A DNA stretch of 21,745 bases from IMG/VR virus record IMGVR_UViG_3300009124_000116, positions 1-21,745 of that record, one strand, 5' to 3'. The notes under the pieces were generated by a model. That model did no database searches and was not told the DNA's origin. It saw nothing but the letters and a program-made list of their open reading frames with translations. Position 1 is the first letter of the stretch, and every line of letters begins with the position of its first letter. Positions 21,097 to 21,745 of the stretch are shown piece by piece. The position numbers were made by a program, and so were the translations under genes. The stretch is from a virus.

Positions 21097-21745
21097 GTGA
21101 GGCGTTATTTCAGCACGGGGGTCTTCGGTTCTGGCACGAACGTGAAATACGGCTGCGAGAGCATGTAATAGCCGAACTAGCTGCGGCAGTGCGCGACACC
21201 TTGACCCGCGAATGGGGTATGTATCGCGTTGAGGGGCCGATCCTGCACCCGCGAGATCAAATCTCGCCGTCCTATGATGACGGAGACATTTTCGTCACTA
21301 ATCACAAGGGCTGGTGCCTACGGGCGGAAACCACGCCTTCGAGCTATGCGTATGCACGCTGGATGATGAAGCGGGGCGCGGGGTTGCCGTTGTGCATTTG
21401 GCAGGCGGGTATTTCGTCGCGGCGCGAGACAAACGACGGGGCCAGCGCGGCCAAACTGCGGTTCAATTCGTTTTGGCAGATTGAGTTTCAGTGCATTGTG
21501 CCTCTGGCAGAGAAGAGGCGCGACGGGGCGTTGCGCGGCAAGTTAATTGAAGCTTGTCGCCCCGTGGTTGAGCGGGTGACGATGGCGGACACACGGGTTG
21601 TTGATAGCGACCGATTACCTTCCTATTCCGAAAGCACGCGGGACATTGAGGTAAGGCTCGCAAACGATGGGAGGGAGGTAGCGTCTTGTTCGATCCGCAC
21701 GGACTTTTCTCCCGACACCCGCGTGGTTGAAATGGCCTTTGGGCT
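21093..21745 (+). CDS. Class II aminoacyl-tRNA synthetase-like protein, glycyl type (partial, runs off window)
   Basis: An open frame of 217 codons with no stop before the window ends. GTG at 21093 has GGAG (21082-21085) seven bases upstream and overlaps the previous stop; GTG at 21090 is the alternative. The N-terminus (GLRFWHEREIRLREHVIAEL, residues 10-29) and the motif 1-like YRVEGPIL (Pro49) fit a class II core. Next come LRAETTPSS (76-84), comparable to the RPETAQG glycine-site segment of GlyRS, and motif 2: ISSRRETND (Arg110, Glu112), then LRFNSFWQIEFQ (122-133), parallel to the F-T-Q-A-E run of GlyRS. The last residues (TRVVEMAFG) match the start of motif 3 (VIEPSFG in GlyRS). It may charge tRNA or be a paralogue with another acceptor. 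No tRNA gene is visible nearby. Confidence 0.78.
   Translation, partial: MSEALFQHGGLRFWHEREIRLREHVIAELAAAVRDTLTREWGMYRVEGPILHPRDQISPSYDDGDIFVTNHKGWCLRAETTPSSYAYARWMMKRGAGLPLCIWQAGISSRRETNDGASAAKLRFNSFWQIEFQCIVPLAEKRRDGALRGKLIEACRPVVERVTMADTRVVDSDRLPSYSESTRDIEVRLANDGREVASCSIRTDFSPDTRVVEMAFG

Overview
This is an internal stretch of a tailed double-stranded DNA phage genome. It holds a contiguous late region (lysis genes, tail fibre, a run of virion and probably ejected proteins) next to a complete phage replication module, with almost no space between genes and no rRNA, tRNA, CRISPR or transposon. The set of large low-complexity virion proteins downstream of a tail/neck protein suggests a podovirus-like phage of a Gram-negative host; this is an inference, because terminase, portal and capsid genes lie outside the window. 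The host cannot be named from the sequence.

Layout. (1) Positions 1-11919, rightward: the end of an unidentified gene, two small virion-type genes, a lysis cassette (M15 peptidase endolysin, a one-TM small protein, a probable 3TM-type holin), a tail fibre with exact 120-bp repeats, a 518-residue tail/neck protein, then a series of structural or ejected proteins and a 50-residue Lys/Arg-rich protein. (2) Positions 17341-11922, leftward: Cas4/RecB-like nuclease (DUF2800), ssDNA-binding protein (DUF2815), family A DNA polymerase, VRR-NUC nuclease, SNF2-type helicase and DUF3310 protein. This operon meets the late operon tail to tail with only 2 bp between stop codons. (3) Positions 17342-17448: a divergent control region with face-to-face promoters and operator-like repeats. 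(4) Positions 17449-21745, rightward: a Cro/YdaS-like repressor, a PriPol-helicase fusion, an intergenic region with two perfect DnaA boxes and a second copy of the operator, four small unknown genes, and a gene that runs off the window edge and reads as a class II aminoacyl-tRNA synthetase resembling glycyl-tRNA synthetase.

How it fits together. The Cro-like protein probably regulates both divergent replication transcripts and, through the repeated 20-bp element near 19967, the small-gene/aaRS-like cluster. Primase-helicase, polymerase, SSB, nucleases and the second helicase form a largely self-sufficient replication and recombination set. An intrinsic terminator between SSB and polymerase would give much SSB and little polymerase. 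The polymerase carries Leu at the position equivalent to E. coli Pol I Phe762.

The most unusual items are the aaRS-like gene, the terminator hairpin that occupies the ribosome-binding region of the polymerase gene, the nuclease gene without a canonical start codon, the SD-in-loop hairpin before the repressor gene, and the duplicated operator beside DnaA boxes.
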